Program-made: the position numbers and the translations under genes
Assembly: GCF_020906515.1 (NCBI RefSeq)
Contig: NC_085853.1
Coordinates: 124,001 to 188,000 of the forward strand
DNA: 64,000 bases
Origin: Vanrija pseudolonga
Taxonomy: Eukaryota > Basidiomycota > Tremellomycetes > Trichosporonales > Trichosporonaceae
Direction of reading: 5' to 3'
Notes under the pieces: model-generated
Told to the model about the DNA's origin: nothing
The model's database searches: none
The model's input: only the letters and a program-made list of their open reading frames with translations
Shown here: positions 38,450 to 50,300 of the stretch, one piece after another
Layout: every line of letters begins with the position of its first letter
Numbering within the stretch: the stretch's first letter is position 1

Positions 38450-38629
38450 TGTGCGTGCTGGGGATGCTTGGCGAATGGGGACAATGTCGAGGTGTGAGAT
38501 GCGAGGAGCGCGTCGTCAACGAAATGTTGACCGCGCGGTGCCCCGCTTTACCAGCAACACAATACACCACGTCCCTTTGTATCCCGCACCTCGCTCTCTA
38601 GTAGTTGTCCATCACCTCGCCTCGCCACC

Positions 38630-40679
38630 ATGCCGCCGCCGCCGAGCGCAGCCCTCGCGCCGCCCTCGCCCGCGCCCAGCCCAGCGCGGTCACACCACCA
38701 GCCGCACGCGTCGCCCGGCCCAAGCCCGACAGCGCCGTCGCGCCCGCGGCTCACGCTCGACACGGAGCAGAGGCGGTGGGACGCGCGCTCCGTCGCGGAA
38801 AGCACGAGCACGGGCTCGAAGCGCCTGCCGTCTATCCCGTCCATAGCGAGCCTGCCGTCGTTCCCTGGGCTGTCGCCTGTCGGCCGGAAGGGATGGGCGC
38901 TGGGAGCGTACGATAACAAGCTGGTATGTCGTTGAGCTGGCGACGATCGCGCGCAAGCCCCTAACACATACGACAGGTATCATCCACGCTCTCGCAACTG
39001 CCTCCCCTGCCGCCGCTGTCGCCGTCCGGCATGAGCTCGACAGGCTCCAACATCTCGGCGTTCAGCTCGGCGTCTACGCCTGCGGCGCTCGGCGCGCCGT
39101 TCGCCAGCGCGCTCACGCCCCAACGCACACAGTCCGTCAGTGCCGGCGGCGTGATCGTGCTGCCGGACGGCACGTCGTTGCCTACTGGCGCGGACGGCGG
39201 CCGGCCAGAACAGGCCAACCACCCCAACATGCTGCAGACGATCCTGCACTCGAGCCCCAACTCGCCTTGGTCGTTATTGACCGTGCATGTGCTGCCCGTG
39301 TTTGCCGGGAGCCCGCTCAAGACGGCCATCGAGGATCTCAAGTGCGTGGTGGGGGCACAAAGGAGGGCGTGCGAGGCTCACACCGCTGACACACCGCAGC
39401 CAGCTGGCCAACGCCCACATCGTCGCTGCGTCCCAGCGCACCCCGACGTCCCGCCTCATCACCGTCCTCACGTCCGACCTGCGCGACTTTATCGCCTCGG
39501 GCATGCTGACCCTCAAGGCCAAGTTTGAGACGCTCGAAGAGGCCAAGGTCGTCTCGCGCGCTGCTGAGGTGTGGAACTTTTTCTGGGGCCAAATCCTGCC
39601 TGTGAGTGCTGTGTGGTGCCTGCCTGCATCGGGGCCGTGCTGATGACCGCGCCAAGTACGTCGAGGGCATCTTCCTCCCCTTCTCGCAGATCCGCGACGT
39701 GCCTGCGTCGTCGACGTCGAGAGCCCTCGCCGCGCCAATCGTCTCGCAGCCGCCCATTGGCGTGCGCCACCTCGTGCTCTCTGGATTCCTGACGCACATT
39801 CTCCTGCCGCTCCTCCAGCGCCTCGTCCACCTCGTTGGCCAGCTGCGGCCTGCGTCCGAGCAGGGGCCGCGCGCTGGTCCGGGCGCGACGGACCTCCCGC
39901 GCTTGCTCCAGATGAGCCTCGTGCTGTCCACACAGGCGAGATACTCGTCATTCATGGGCGTGAGAGATGCGGCCGAAGCGCAGCAGCGCGACGAGGAGAG
40001 CCGAGAAGCGGTCGAGGACCTCGGCCGCGCGGTGCGGTGGAGCATGGCCGTCGTCAACGGCACCATCTCGGTCGAGAAGGCAGAAGAAGAGCAAGAGCAA
40101 GCAGAAACGCTCACCGAGAGCCCGCTTGCGGATGACAACGGCCTCACGCCCAGCCCACCAGTCGCTACTCCGGGCGGGCGACCACGGCACGCGCGCGCGC
40201 CGTCAGTCGACAGAGTGGTCCAGCGGCCAGGGCTACAGCGCGGGCCCTCCTTCTCGCAAGCAGGAAGGTTGCGGCGCCGCGCGATCCGCGGGTCAATAAG
40301 CCAGCTCGAGCCGGGCCCGCCCAGCGCTGCCGAGCAGCAAGCACATCAGCCTCAGCCGCAGCCGCACTGGGGCCGGCCGCGTATCGATGAGGACGAAGAC
40401 GAAGACGCCGACGCAGCAGCAACCGCCGGCGGCGGAGGAGGTAGGCTGCACCACCAGGGGATGACGTTTGCTAGCGGCATCTCAGGCGTGACCTCGATTG
40501 CGCCGAGCACGGTCGGCGCGTCGACCATCCGCGGCGGCGAGAGTTTCACGTTTACCGACCGCACGCCGGCGCAACATGATTACCGGCGGACCCGGGTGTA
40601 CAGGCGAGACTCGAGCGGTGAGAGCGATCTGACGAGCGCGATGAGCGCGGCGGGGTTTGACCGCGGTAGTAGGAGATGA
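38630..40679 (+). CDS. BIT61: TORC2 subunit Bit61/HbrB (Protor family)
   Basis: Accessory subunit of target-of-rapamycin complex 2. Exons 38630-38923, 38977-39341, 39400-39601 and 39657-40679 give 627 residues. After a Pro/Ser-rich N-terminus, the HbrB domain starts at about residue 190. It has VLPVFAGSPLKTAIEDLNQL, TSDLRDFIASGMLTLKAKF, VWNFFWGQILPYVEGIFLP (spanning intron 3) and VRHLVLSGFLTHILLPLLQR, then LVLSTQARYSS. These are the family's signature blocks. The C-terminal 200 residues are disordered with Glu/Gln runs, GGGGG and Arg-rich pieces. It is divergent from the Acinus-like gene by 180 bp. Confidence 0.9.
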
Positions 40680-41123
40680 TTGCAGAGAAGGCTGCAGGGG
40701 TGAAGGTAGAGGTGAGGCGGAAGATGGCAAGGGCCCCGACAATGTCAATGTCGAGAGCGAGACCGCCAACGCGTTCAATCCGAGTTCGACTGGTGCCAAC
40801 GCCAGGTGCAATGTCAGCGCCAACTCCAACACACACTGCCCAACCTCCCCCAACGTCAGTGCCAACGACTCGGGCTTCACTTCCGTCGTATCAACCGCCA
40901 ACACCTCGCCGGCCGCAAGCCACCACTCGCGCTCAGATGCCGACACCGACGCCGACGCCGTCGCCATCGCCCCGCGCCACATCTTCCCCGTCCCCTCGCT
41001 CAGCTTCTACCGCGCGCTGCTGGCAGTGTGCAAGTTTGGGCGCTAGATATGTTGTTGTATGCATCGCGTGTAGCGACGACGGCTGCTGGGTATATGTTGC
41101 ATCTAACGCCTGCCTGCGCCTGC
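40680..41123. other. Convergent flank with coding-like composition
   Basis: 444 bp between BIT61 and BET3 ends. Frames through 40700-41044 stay open and read as Ser/Thr/Ala/Pro-rich peptides, one ending in PSLSFYRALLAVCKFGR. No start codon or convincing splice path connects them to BIT61, so this is treated as 3' UTR with a caveat. Confidence 0.35.
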
Positions 41124-41878
41124 CTACTCGTCGTTCTCGGGCTGCTCCTCGTCGAGGATACGCACGAGGCGGACGTACAGCTCTGTCGCGTCGTCGCCGC
41201 GCAGCGTGTCGGCAAGGAAGCGCGTCTCGACCTGCATCTGGATCTGCGAGTGGGTGTCAGCTACCGCCATGTCCCCTTCCCCCGCACGCGACGTACCATC
41301 TCCAACGCACCCCGGATGACGCCGGCATACACATTCGAGAACCACAGCCCGCCCTCGCGCGCGTCGGGCGGCAGCTCGGCGAACTCGTCGAGCGGGTTCT
41401 CGTCGAACGTGAGCACGAATTCTGTGCTGCTTGCCGGAGAGGCCGCTTGGGCAGGCGGGAACGACACGCTCGGCGTGATGTTGAGGAACGTCTTGAATGC
41501 CACCTTGGACACCACTTCGGCGGTTTCCGAGAAGGTCTGGCACCGCTGCAGGCCGGTGCGCGCGAGGAAGTCCTCGATGAGGCGGGTGCCGATGTTGTAG
41601 CCCCTGGGCGCGGTTAGCCGCGCGTAGTGAAAGACTGGGGAAGGGCTTACATCTTCTCGAGCTGCTTGTTCACCTCGCCATAGTCCTCGTAGTCCTGCTG
41701 TCAGCTCGCGCACGGCCCGGAGCCCACCTTGATGAGCTGCACCACCAGCGCGCCGTACGTGAGGGTGAAGAGCTCGGCGTTGACCTTGTCGGTGCGCTTC
41801 CAGACGTCTTCCTGGGTCGTTAGTGGTGCCAAAGATCCAACTTACTCCGATGGCCTTGTACTGCTTCCCTGTTGACAT
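41124..41878 (-). CDS. BET3: TRAPP complex core subunit Bet3
   Basis: Core TRAPP subunit for ER-Golgi tethering and Ypt1/Rab1 activation. Exons 41846-41878, 41728-41811, 41651-41694, 41297-41603 and 41124-41243 give 195 residues, the family's usual size. Visible blocks are VWKRTDKVNAELFTLTYGAL, YGEVNKQLEKMGYNIGTRLI, EDFLARTG, VAFKTFLNI and LWFSNVYAGVIRGALEMIQM. The first two residues after Met start a short flexible N-terminus (STGKQYKAIG). Four introns are only 33-53 nt long; the 33-nt and 34-nt ones are the shortest in the window. It is divergent from POP7. Confidence 0.95.
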
Positions 41879-42144
41879 GGTGGTGTGCGTGGAGGGAGAG
41901 TAACGACAAGACAAGAGACGACGGTTATGACGGCGACACGACGTCGCGACGTCGGTGATCGGCTCGCACACGCGCGTCACGTGGCGATTAGGATTGGGTT
42001 TGTAATTCCCTGTCGCCTCCACTTTTGTGTGTATTAGTAAGGTTCTAATGCTTCAGGCACGATTACAATTTCATCTGTGTCGCCGCTCGAGATTTTGTGA
42101 GCGCAACAACAATCGCTCGTCCACTCAACTCCTCCCAACCAACA

Positions 42145-43019
42145 ATGCCACCACCACCACCACCCGAAGCCGGGCCCAGCACTGCCGCCGGCCCCAGCGT
42201 CGTCCGGCGCAAGCTCGCCCCGCCGCCGCCGCCCCGTCCACGCCCCACCGTCCCCGCGCGCGCGGGCCGCACGCTGCCGACCAAGGTGCTCCAAGGCGCC
42301 GGCACGCGCAGGACGGACAGCACACGGCCTGGTTTTGGCCGGGACACGATCTTCGTCACGCGCAACGTTCCGCTCGGGGGGCTGATTCGGCGGGCTAGCA
42401 GTCTCGTGAACGACGAGGGGTGAGTAGGCGCCAGGGTTGGGCAGGACAAGGACTGACGCTCGCCCCAGCTACACCCAGCTCACGCTCTACGCCCTCGGCG
42501 CAGCAATCCCACAAGCCTTCCTCCTCCTCCACGCCGTGCTCGACATCCTGCCGTACCCAGTCGGCCCGAAGGGGATGTGGTACGAGCTGACGACGACGAC
42601 GGTAGAGTGTACGGACGAGGTGCAGGCGGAAGCCGATGACGAGGAGGACGAGTTTGCGGGTCTTGGGGCGCTCGAAGCGGCGCCGATCACGCTGTCGACG
42701 CGGACAAAGGTGGGAAGGAACGCTGCCGAGATCGCTGGGCTGGGCGAGCTAACCCCCCCAGCCCGCAGTCCACATCACGATCCACATCGCGGCCAAGACC
42801 AAGTCCGTGCCCATTCTCGGCGGGTACGCCGACGGCATCGTCGAGCCCTCGGCCCCGGACAGGCGGTACAAGGAGCAGAAGCCCGGCACCAAGGCGCGCC
42901 CGAACGCCAAGCTCCGCCAGCGCCGCATCGTCGCGCAGCGGCGCGAGGCCGAGGCGGCGGCTGCTGCTGGCGCGCAGATGGCCGTCGACAACGAGGAGGA
43001 GGCGATGAACTATGTGTAG
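42145..43019 (+). CDS. POP7: Alba-like RNase P/MRP subunit (Pop7/Rpp20 type)
   Basis: Exons 42145-42419, 42469-42709 and 42762-43019 give 257 residues. After a Pro-rich N-terminus the Alba fold begins DTIFVTRNVPLGGLIRRA (strand then helix), continues across intron 1 with YTQLTLYALGAAIPQAFLLL, a clear match to the hGxGxAI helix of Pop7/Rpp20, and after intron 2 HITIHIAAKTKSVPI supplies the last strands. An acidic loop (ADDEEDEFAG) is inserted between the strands. The C-terminus is basic and helical with KLRQRRIVAQRREAEAAA. A Pop6/Rpp25 identity cannot be excluded. The product would act in nucleolar tRNA and rRNA processing. Confidence 0.72.
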
Positions 43020-44779
43020 GGGGGGGGGGCGGTCACCATGGCATTGAGGAGAGGAGAGCAGAGCCGTCACCATGGCATCGAGAGCCACATACAATCGACG
43101 AGGAGAGTCACACCACATGGCATCAATGCATACTATTGTAGATTACGCGTATCGCGTGGCCATCGAGTGCCCGACCCACGCCGAGCCCCCGGCGCCCGTG
43201 TGGGCCGGAGCCAGCCAAGGGGCAGCAAGGCATACGAGGCCCATGTGGGCGGCACTGGCCGATGCCAAGCCTTGCCACGCATGCATCAGCAGGACGCGTG
43301 CCTCGGTCGCGAGTAAGCACTGCTGCTGCTGTCGGCGTGTTGATTGCGGCGATGAACTGCGAGCCAGCGAGCCCCGCATGGCGGCGAGGTCGCCGCATGG
43401 TGGAATGTGATGTGTGCAGCAGCCTCGGCGTGGTTATGGATCAATGAACGACCTGCCTGCTGCATGGTACGGCACGGCTCCTTCGGCCCGGCTGCGGATG
43501 TGCTGCTGCTGCGATGCGGCGCTCTCGCTTGCCTGCTGCAACTGGAAAGTACCTGGACACGTCCTGTCCTGTCTGGTCCTGGCCCCCCTTGCAGCTCTGG
43601 CCGGCCCTCGCACGCTGCCGTCGTCGTCGTCGTTGATGAACCTGCCTGCCCTGGCGGCGCCGAGAACTTGGGTGCCATGGCGTCGCGGGGGGCATCGGCA
43701 TTGGCTCTGCCTGCATCGACTGCACTGCAGTGCGCTGCGCTGCGTGTCCAGCTGGACAAAGCAAAGCAAGACGTTGAGATGCGGCAAGAGCCTTGTCGCC
43801 TCAAGGCCCACCTGACTGACATTTGCGGTCTCCCTGACGACACCTGGCCCACTTTATGGCCACTTGAGCTGTTCTAACGATATACCCCGGGGCCCTGCAG
43901 TCAGTTCCCCCTCTCTCATCTCTCACCCCCCGCAGTCGTCGCACGCAACCACACCCACCCCCATTGTTGCCAAGTGATACTGCACTGTCGTCGACTCTTT
44001 TGCATCACTCAAGTCACTGCAGCAGCCATCACCGCCGCCGCATCTCGACGCCGACTGCTGCCCGCTTACGCCGCGCCGCCGCACCATCACACCGCCTGTC
44101 TCTCTTTACCGGCCCCCATCCCGCTCCACCCACTTAAATGGCCCCGCGTCGTCAGTGCCGCCGCCGTCGCCTCCTCCTCCGCCGCCGCTTGTGAAAACCC
44201 CCCGCCCCGAGACCGTGACAAAGGACAAGAGTTGTACTATAGCGAGGTGCTACCTGCTCGCATCATTGTCCATCGCGACGACCAAAGCCAAACATACAAG
44301 CCAGGTGAGTACCAGTGTCGTCGTGCTCGAGCATTCCGTCGTCGCGCCAAGTATGCCCTCTTCCTCTCAGGGAAGGCAGACAGACCCCCGCAATCGTCGC
44401 AGTGATGGGATATCCTCCACCCTTGGTTGCCTTTTGTTGCGCTCTGCCCGCCGCTTGCCGTCGAGCCGTGCGTCCACGATTCGCCGTCGTGGGTGGGCGG
44501 GTACGTGCGTGACGGGAGCTGCTGGCTGCTGGCTGGTGCGACGGCTGCATCCAACAAGCAGCAGGAACTCAATTTGCTGCGCTGCTCGAGACCAGCAGCT
44601 CCACTCTTCTCGACGCGCGCCGCGCCGCCGCCGCTTGCACGCTTCCGTCAGCCTGGGTCGTGCCCGCACCACCCCGCACCCACCCACCGCCGCTCCTTGC
44701 CACCACCGCCGACGAGCTCGCCCTCGCCCCTGGCATTGTTCCCTCCCCCCTGCCTTGCCCCCCTCATCTCGCAGCCATA
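43020..44779. promoter_or_regulatory. 1.76-kb gap upstream of DMA1, probably with a 5' UTR intron
   Basis: This separates the only same-strand neighbour pair in the window. A G-run (43020-43030) and a short direct repeat GTCACCATGGCAT (near 43034 and 43069) lie just after POP7. CTG/GCA-rich stretches follow (43320-43580). From about 43900 the sequence is C/A-rich like a long leader. A good donor AG/GTGAGT at about 44306 and an acceptor CTCGCAG at about 44774, six nt before the DMA1 ATG, suggest a 5' UTR intron of about 470 nt. Open frames here look random. Confidence 0.35.
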
Positions 44780-47229
44780 ATGCTGACAGAGCTCTTCGCT
44801 CGACGTCACCATTCCCATCCCCCACCGCCCCGCGACGACGCCAACGCCCACAGATCACACCCGCCGTCCAGATCTCACAGCACAGAGACCGAGGCAGCAG
44901 CGTCGTCTCCGTTGTCCATCTCGCCCCTCTCAAACACTTTTAGTCACTACATCTCGACTGGATTCTACGTCCAGCGCGGCAGTTTCAGTCCGCCGCCAGT
45001 TCCTGCCCCGCCAGTGGACGTCCCTCGTGGTCGCGCAGAGCAAAACCGCGAGGAGCACGAACTCTCCACGAGCCCCATCGACATGTCGCGACCGGCAACC
45101 GCGAGGCATCAAAGCTCGCCTCCCGGCTCCCCGTCGGGCCGAGCAAACCATCATCTCGCGGTGGGAGCGGCAAACCAGCCGTTCGCCTCGCCGACGTCGC
45201 CGAGATCGACCTTTTTAGGCAGCTTTATGCGCACGAGAAGCCGTGCTGCCAGTGTCACCAACGCCGTCGCAGGTGCCGTCAGAGGGCGGGTCGGCTCTCC
45301 TACCACGGAACAACCCAACCCCCTGGGCAACAATGATGTCACCCGCAGTGTGAGCACACCAGCAGCAGAGCCCGCAGCGCCCGTCAACATCCCGCCCGTC
45401 GACCCGGCCCTGCGCCGAACCCATCGCGTGCGTCTCGTTCCAGTCCTCGAGAGCAACAGGTCGTTCTCGTTCGCCCCCGTCGTTCGCGAGCTGGGTGTTA
45501 TGCACGTCCCCCCTGGCATCCTGCCCTCTATCGCGGCCGCAAGCGTGACCGATGTGGGACCAACTGTCAACGGCCGGCCCCCACCTCTGATCATCAAGAT
45601 TGGGCGATTCACCGACCGTGGCGCGGGCTCTTCTGCCCCTGTTTCCGCTCCTGCTCCTGCTCCTGCTCCTTCTCCTTCTCCTGCTTCTGCTGCAGCGGCA
45701 GCAGACACGACGACCCCAGGCGGCCCTGCGACGACGGCTAGCGCAGGAGCCAACGGTGCAGGAGCTGCCCCTGGCGCCACCGCCAGTACCGCCGCCCCGG
45801 CGGCACCCACGCCCGCCGCGTCGGCCGGCGGCGGCGGTGGCGACTTGCTATCCTCACGCGCTGCCTTCAAGAGCAAGGTCGTCAGCCGAGCTCACGCAGA
45901 GATTTGGTGCGAGCCTGGAGGAAAGGTTTGTGGCAGTTGGAGCGCCGGCGCTGATCCCCCGCCTTAGTTCTATATTCGTGACACTGCCAGTTCTTCAGGC
46001 ACGTTCCTCAACCACATTCGCTTGTCGAGCCCAAACGTGCAGTCACGCCCCCAGCTCCTCAAGGACGGCGATGTGGTGCAGCTCGGCGTCGACTACCAGG
46101 GTGGCGCCGAGGAGATGTACCGCTGCGTCAAGATGCGTGTGGAGATTGGGCGTGAATGGCAGCGTGGAGCCAACGAGTTTAAGTGAGTGGTGCGTGTGAG
46201 ATTGTTTTGTTGACCCGCCCCAGCACCAACGCCTTGAAGCAGCTCAAGGCGCTTGGCGGTGGTGAGGACAAGGCCGACAAGGCCGACAAGTCGGCGACGG
46301 CCGGCTCGTCCACCAAGAAGAAGGCAAGCGTGACCGACTGTTGTATTTGTTTGTTCTCGGTCACCGTGTGCCAGTCGCTCTTCATTGCGTGAGTGCAGTG
46401 TGTGTAGGCTGCAGCTGACGCATAGACCATGCTCTCACGTCTTCCACTACAAGTGCATTCGCCCGCTCCTCAACCAGCACTACCCCGGGTTCTCGTGTCC
46501 CCTTTGCGTGAGTTGAGACTTCGCCGTTAGGAGCACCAACTGACAACACAGCGCACGTTTGCCAACCTCGAGGAAGACGTCGAGACCGAGGACGCGTGGG
46601 AGATTGCCTCCAGACGAGCGTCCGTCATCTCCCGCCGCAACTCGAACCACTCGATTAGGCTACCACCTGCGCCAGACGGTGCCGCGCCTCATCCTCCTAC
46701 GAGTGAGGGCGAGCCGAGCACCGGCGTGGGCTTTGGCGAGGGTTCTGCCAGCATCGACGAGTTACTTGCTGGGTCCAGCGGACGGCCAAGCCAGGACGGG
46801 GCGACGCCCGCCGCCGAGGACGGCGACACACGTCCGGTGCTGCTGCGCCAGACCACAGCCGTGGGCGACACGACCATCACGACCATCCCCAACGGCGTCG
46901 CGACACCCGACATCATCACCGAGCACAGCTCCGAGCTGCACTCGACGTCGGCCGCCTTACCCATTGCCGGGTCGGCGACGAGCTCGTTGCGCAACGCGAC
47001 CACGCCCAACATCCAATCCCTCACCCAGACTCCGATGAACGACTACTTCCTTTCCAGCTTAGCCAACAACCATTCCGGCCTGGCCACGCCTTCGCGCGAC
47101 GACGCGAGCTCTGGTCCCGGCAGCCGACGCAGCCACGAAGTGCTCGAAGAGGAGCCCGCTGCCGAGGCCGCCGCCGAAGCCGCCGACGCCAACTCGTCCG
47201 ACTCGGACGGCATGCAAATGGACCCATAA
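44780..47229 (+). CDS. DMA1: FHA-RING E3 ubiquitin ligase Dma1/CHFR-like
   Basis: Mitotic checkpoint ubiquitin ligase of the yeast Dma1/Dma2 type. Exons 44780-45925, 45968-46182, 46224-46388, 46426-46507 and 46552-47229 give 761 residues. The first 210 residues are disordered. The FHA domain begins HRVRLVPVLESNRSFSF (about 215) and PLIIKIGRFTDR, is interrupted by an 80-residue Ala/Pro/Gly insert (about 278-360), and resumes SKVVSRAHAEIW, FYIRDTASSSGTFLNHIRLS and LKDGDVVQLGVDYQGG. The RING (about 493-535) is CCICLFSVTVCQSLFIAPCSH then VFHYKCIRPLL and CPLC, with a zinc ligand set split by intron 3. The rest is an acidic disordered tail. The phosphopeptide-binding residues R, S..H and N of FHA are present. 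Confidence 0.92.
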
Positions 47230-47398
47230 TAACGACGTAATTTCATTATTTTCCCCCGATAGCATACATCTTTTCTTATTCTTGGCATGTAGTGCGCACT
47301 TTTGTTGTGGCTAACATACGTCAATCATTAACCCTCTGATGTGCATTCGAGCTAACAAGTACAAGAGTCCGTGTAAGAATTGAATATGATAAAGTCTT

Positions 47399-50300
47399 CT
47401 AATTGCCGCCAAGCAAGTAGCGGGGCTGCATGGGGATGGGGCCGCCAGGCGATGGCGCACGCGGGAGGCTGCGCCCGGGCGACCGCCCAGGCGACGGCGA
47501 GGGAAGCGAGGGATAGTTGGCATATGTCGTGACCTGGGGGGCGACAGGCGTCGAAGGTGCGGGGGTGGACGGCTCCTACTGTCGTCAGCTGTGCCCAGTT
47601 GCTCCACCCACCGTGTCGCCGTTGTGCTTGGCCTTGAGGGCGAACAGGTCGGCAATCTGGTGTTCGAGCGCCTTGCGCTGCTCGCGCATCTTGCCGAGCT
47701 CGTGCATCGACTTTGTCACCTCGCCCGACAGGGCGCGCTTGAACTCGTCGACGTGGATCTGCATGTTCATCGTTGTGGCCTGCTGCATCGCCTCGATAAA
47801 GTGCAGCCGCTCGCCGCGGATCTCGGTCGTGAGGTCGGTCGCCAGTGCGCGGAGGAGCATCTCGTTGTCGGCACGCTGCTTCTCCACGACGGCGACAACA
47901 GACTCGACAATGCCCTGGTTGGCCGCGGCACGTTCCCGCTCGGCAGTCATCATGCCAACTAGCGACTCGAGGCGCGCAGTCTGCTCGTCGATCTGGGTGC
48001 CCCGCTGGGCTTGGTCGGCGAGCATGTCGTGCATCTCGGGGATGAGACCCCCGGCGCCCACGCCGTCGGGCGTCGCCTCGGTGAGCAGTCCGTTCAGCCG
48101 CTTGGACATGGACTCGAGGTTGGTGCTGGATTTGGAAACAAACGTCTCCAACCAGGTGTTTAACTCGTGCAGGTCTGAATGATCAGCCAGAGGTCACGGC
48201 GGCGCCACTTACATCTTGCGATATCCGCAGTCTGCTCCGTCTGCTTTTCCGTGTGTTCCTGTAACTCCTTGACAGCGTCAGAGACGCCGACGTCCGAGGC
48301 GGCACCATCCTTGTCGGCTGGCTCGTCGGGCTTGGGGATTGTCGAGTCGGTCATCTTCTCGACCGCCGGCTTGGCGTGGGACGGGATGCCCGCCTCTGGT
48401 TCGGCCGGCTTGCTCTTCGCGGCGTCATCAGAAACAGCCCTGGACACCGCGCCACCGGCAACGGCTCCGCCAGCAGCGGCGGCCGCCGTGAGTGCCGTCG
48501 TCTCCTTTGCCAGGTCCGCCTGTCGGCTCAGCACCTCCTGGATCAGGTGGGCGATCGCGTCAAGCTTGGCGTTGACCTCGGGCAGCTGGGGCTCGACGGC
48601 CTCGGTAGGTGGTGGCGGAGGCAGGTCCTTGTCCGTGCTGGCCTTGGCCGCGAGCAACGCGGTGATCTCGGCACGGGAGCTCTCAACGGCCGCCTGAACA
48701 CCCTTGACGTCTGTGTTGATCAAGTCCATTCGTTGGGCGAGGTCAGGCGGCAGCATGGCAACGCCTTCAGCCACCCTCGTGACGTCAATGTGCACGCTCT
48801 CGAGCTGGTGGGCCAACTCGGCGTGCTCGGCCGTCTGGCCGTCTAGATGCGCAAGAAGCTTTGGATCGGTGCCCACCACCATGGGGGCCTGGCGCTCGAC
48901 CTCCGGGACAGGCAGGTGGTCGTCGACCGTGCGAAGGTCGTGGTTCTCGACAGTCGGAGTAAGAATGCCTGCCAAAACCGAGTCCATGACTGGCGCGTTG
49001 GGGTTGACCGTCTCGGTGGACATGATCGAGCCCCGGCGCGTGGCGGTGTGCCCGTCGGTCGTTTCCCAAGACTCGACACCAGACTCCGGGCGAATGCTGC
49101 GCGGACGTGAGGCGGGGCTCGCACCCCACAGGCCGCCAGGCATGTCGGGCCGGAAGCTGCGAACAGACGGGGTGGTGGACTTGGCCGGCGTCGGTGGCGC
49201 TGGCTCACTGGTCTCGAACGCGGCGATGAGGGCCGGTACGGGCTTGCGGCGCGACGGCGTGGACGGTGTAGACGGCGAATCGGCGGCGGGCACGGTGCTC
49301 TTGGCAAGCGGCGTCGACTTGGGCTCCGAGGCAACAATCGCGCGCGACACAATCGGAGCTGGCTCAGCGACCACAATAGGTGACTCTGGTCGAGGAGACG
49401 GGACAGTAAGCGGCGTCGCGAGCACTGCAGATGATGCGACAGAAGGCGAGGTCACGCGGTCGACGATTCCCGGCTCAAAGATGGCGGCAGCGGCGAGCGC
49501 TCTGGCGCCCATTGTTCTCGGCGTCGTGGAGCTGACGTTTGAACGTGTGTCTGGCGAACGAGGCGGCACAGGGGACCGGGAGCGAATGTTCAGCGGCGCG
49601 GTGCCAGCCGGCGAGACGGGCAACAAGGCGGCACGGGCAGCGACGAGGCTGTCCACCGACTTGGTCTTCTCGACCTTGGGTTTGGGTGTAATAGGTCGCA
49701 GCCCGTCGCGGAGCTTGAGTGGCTCAGTGGCGGCGGCGGCCTCCGCGGCCTCCCGCTCACGCCGGAGGAAGATCGACTCGCTAACCGGTGTAGTGACCGG
49801 GATGTTGAGTGTGTCGACCGACTTGGTTTTGATTGGGGCGGGCTTGGCGTCGGTATCGACAGCCTTTGCTTTGACAAACGAGAGCGGCCTGGTGACGTTT
49901 GGAGCGTCGGATAGGTTGGGCGAGCTGGTAGCTGGCTCAGAAAGGTCGGGGGACTGGGTGAGTGGCTCCGAAACAAGCTCTGGCGCTGGCTTCAAGACTG
50001 GTTCTGAGAGTACAGGCTTGGTGAGCTCCCTGTTGGCAGACTTGTCCAAGTCCAGGCTGGCTGTCTTCCTCGGTCCGCCGAGGTTGGCCTCGACAACCTG
50101 TCTTAAATCCCTTGGTCGGCGAGGTCCGGCAACAGGCGACGGCACGGCCAGAGCAGCAGGGGCTGCCGGCTCAACTTCGGCCTCGACGGCCGCCACGCGG
50201 CGCGTGACAATACCCAAAGCACCGAGCGGCTCGTCCTCGTCCGCAACGAGCGAGTCCCCGCGACGCACTTGGCTTGCAGAGCGGGAGGGGTTGAGGTCGT

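Noticed and set aside
43034-43082. GTCACCATGGCAT direct repeat as a target-site duplication
   Set aside because: The copies are 35 nt apart with nothing element-like between them; simple local duplication is enough.
43286-43852. 188-codon minus-strand frame in the POP7-DMA1 gap
   Set aside because: Considered because strand alternation predicts a minus-strand gene here, but it has no conserved block and random composition.
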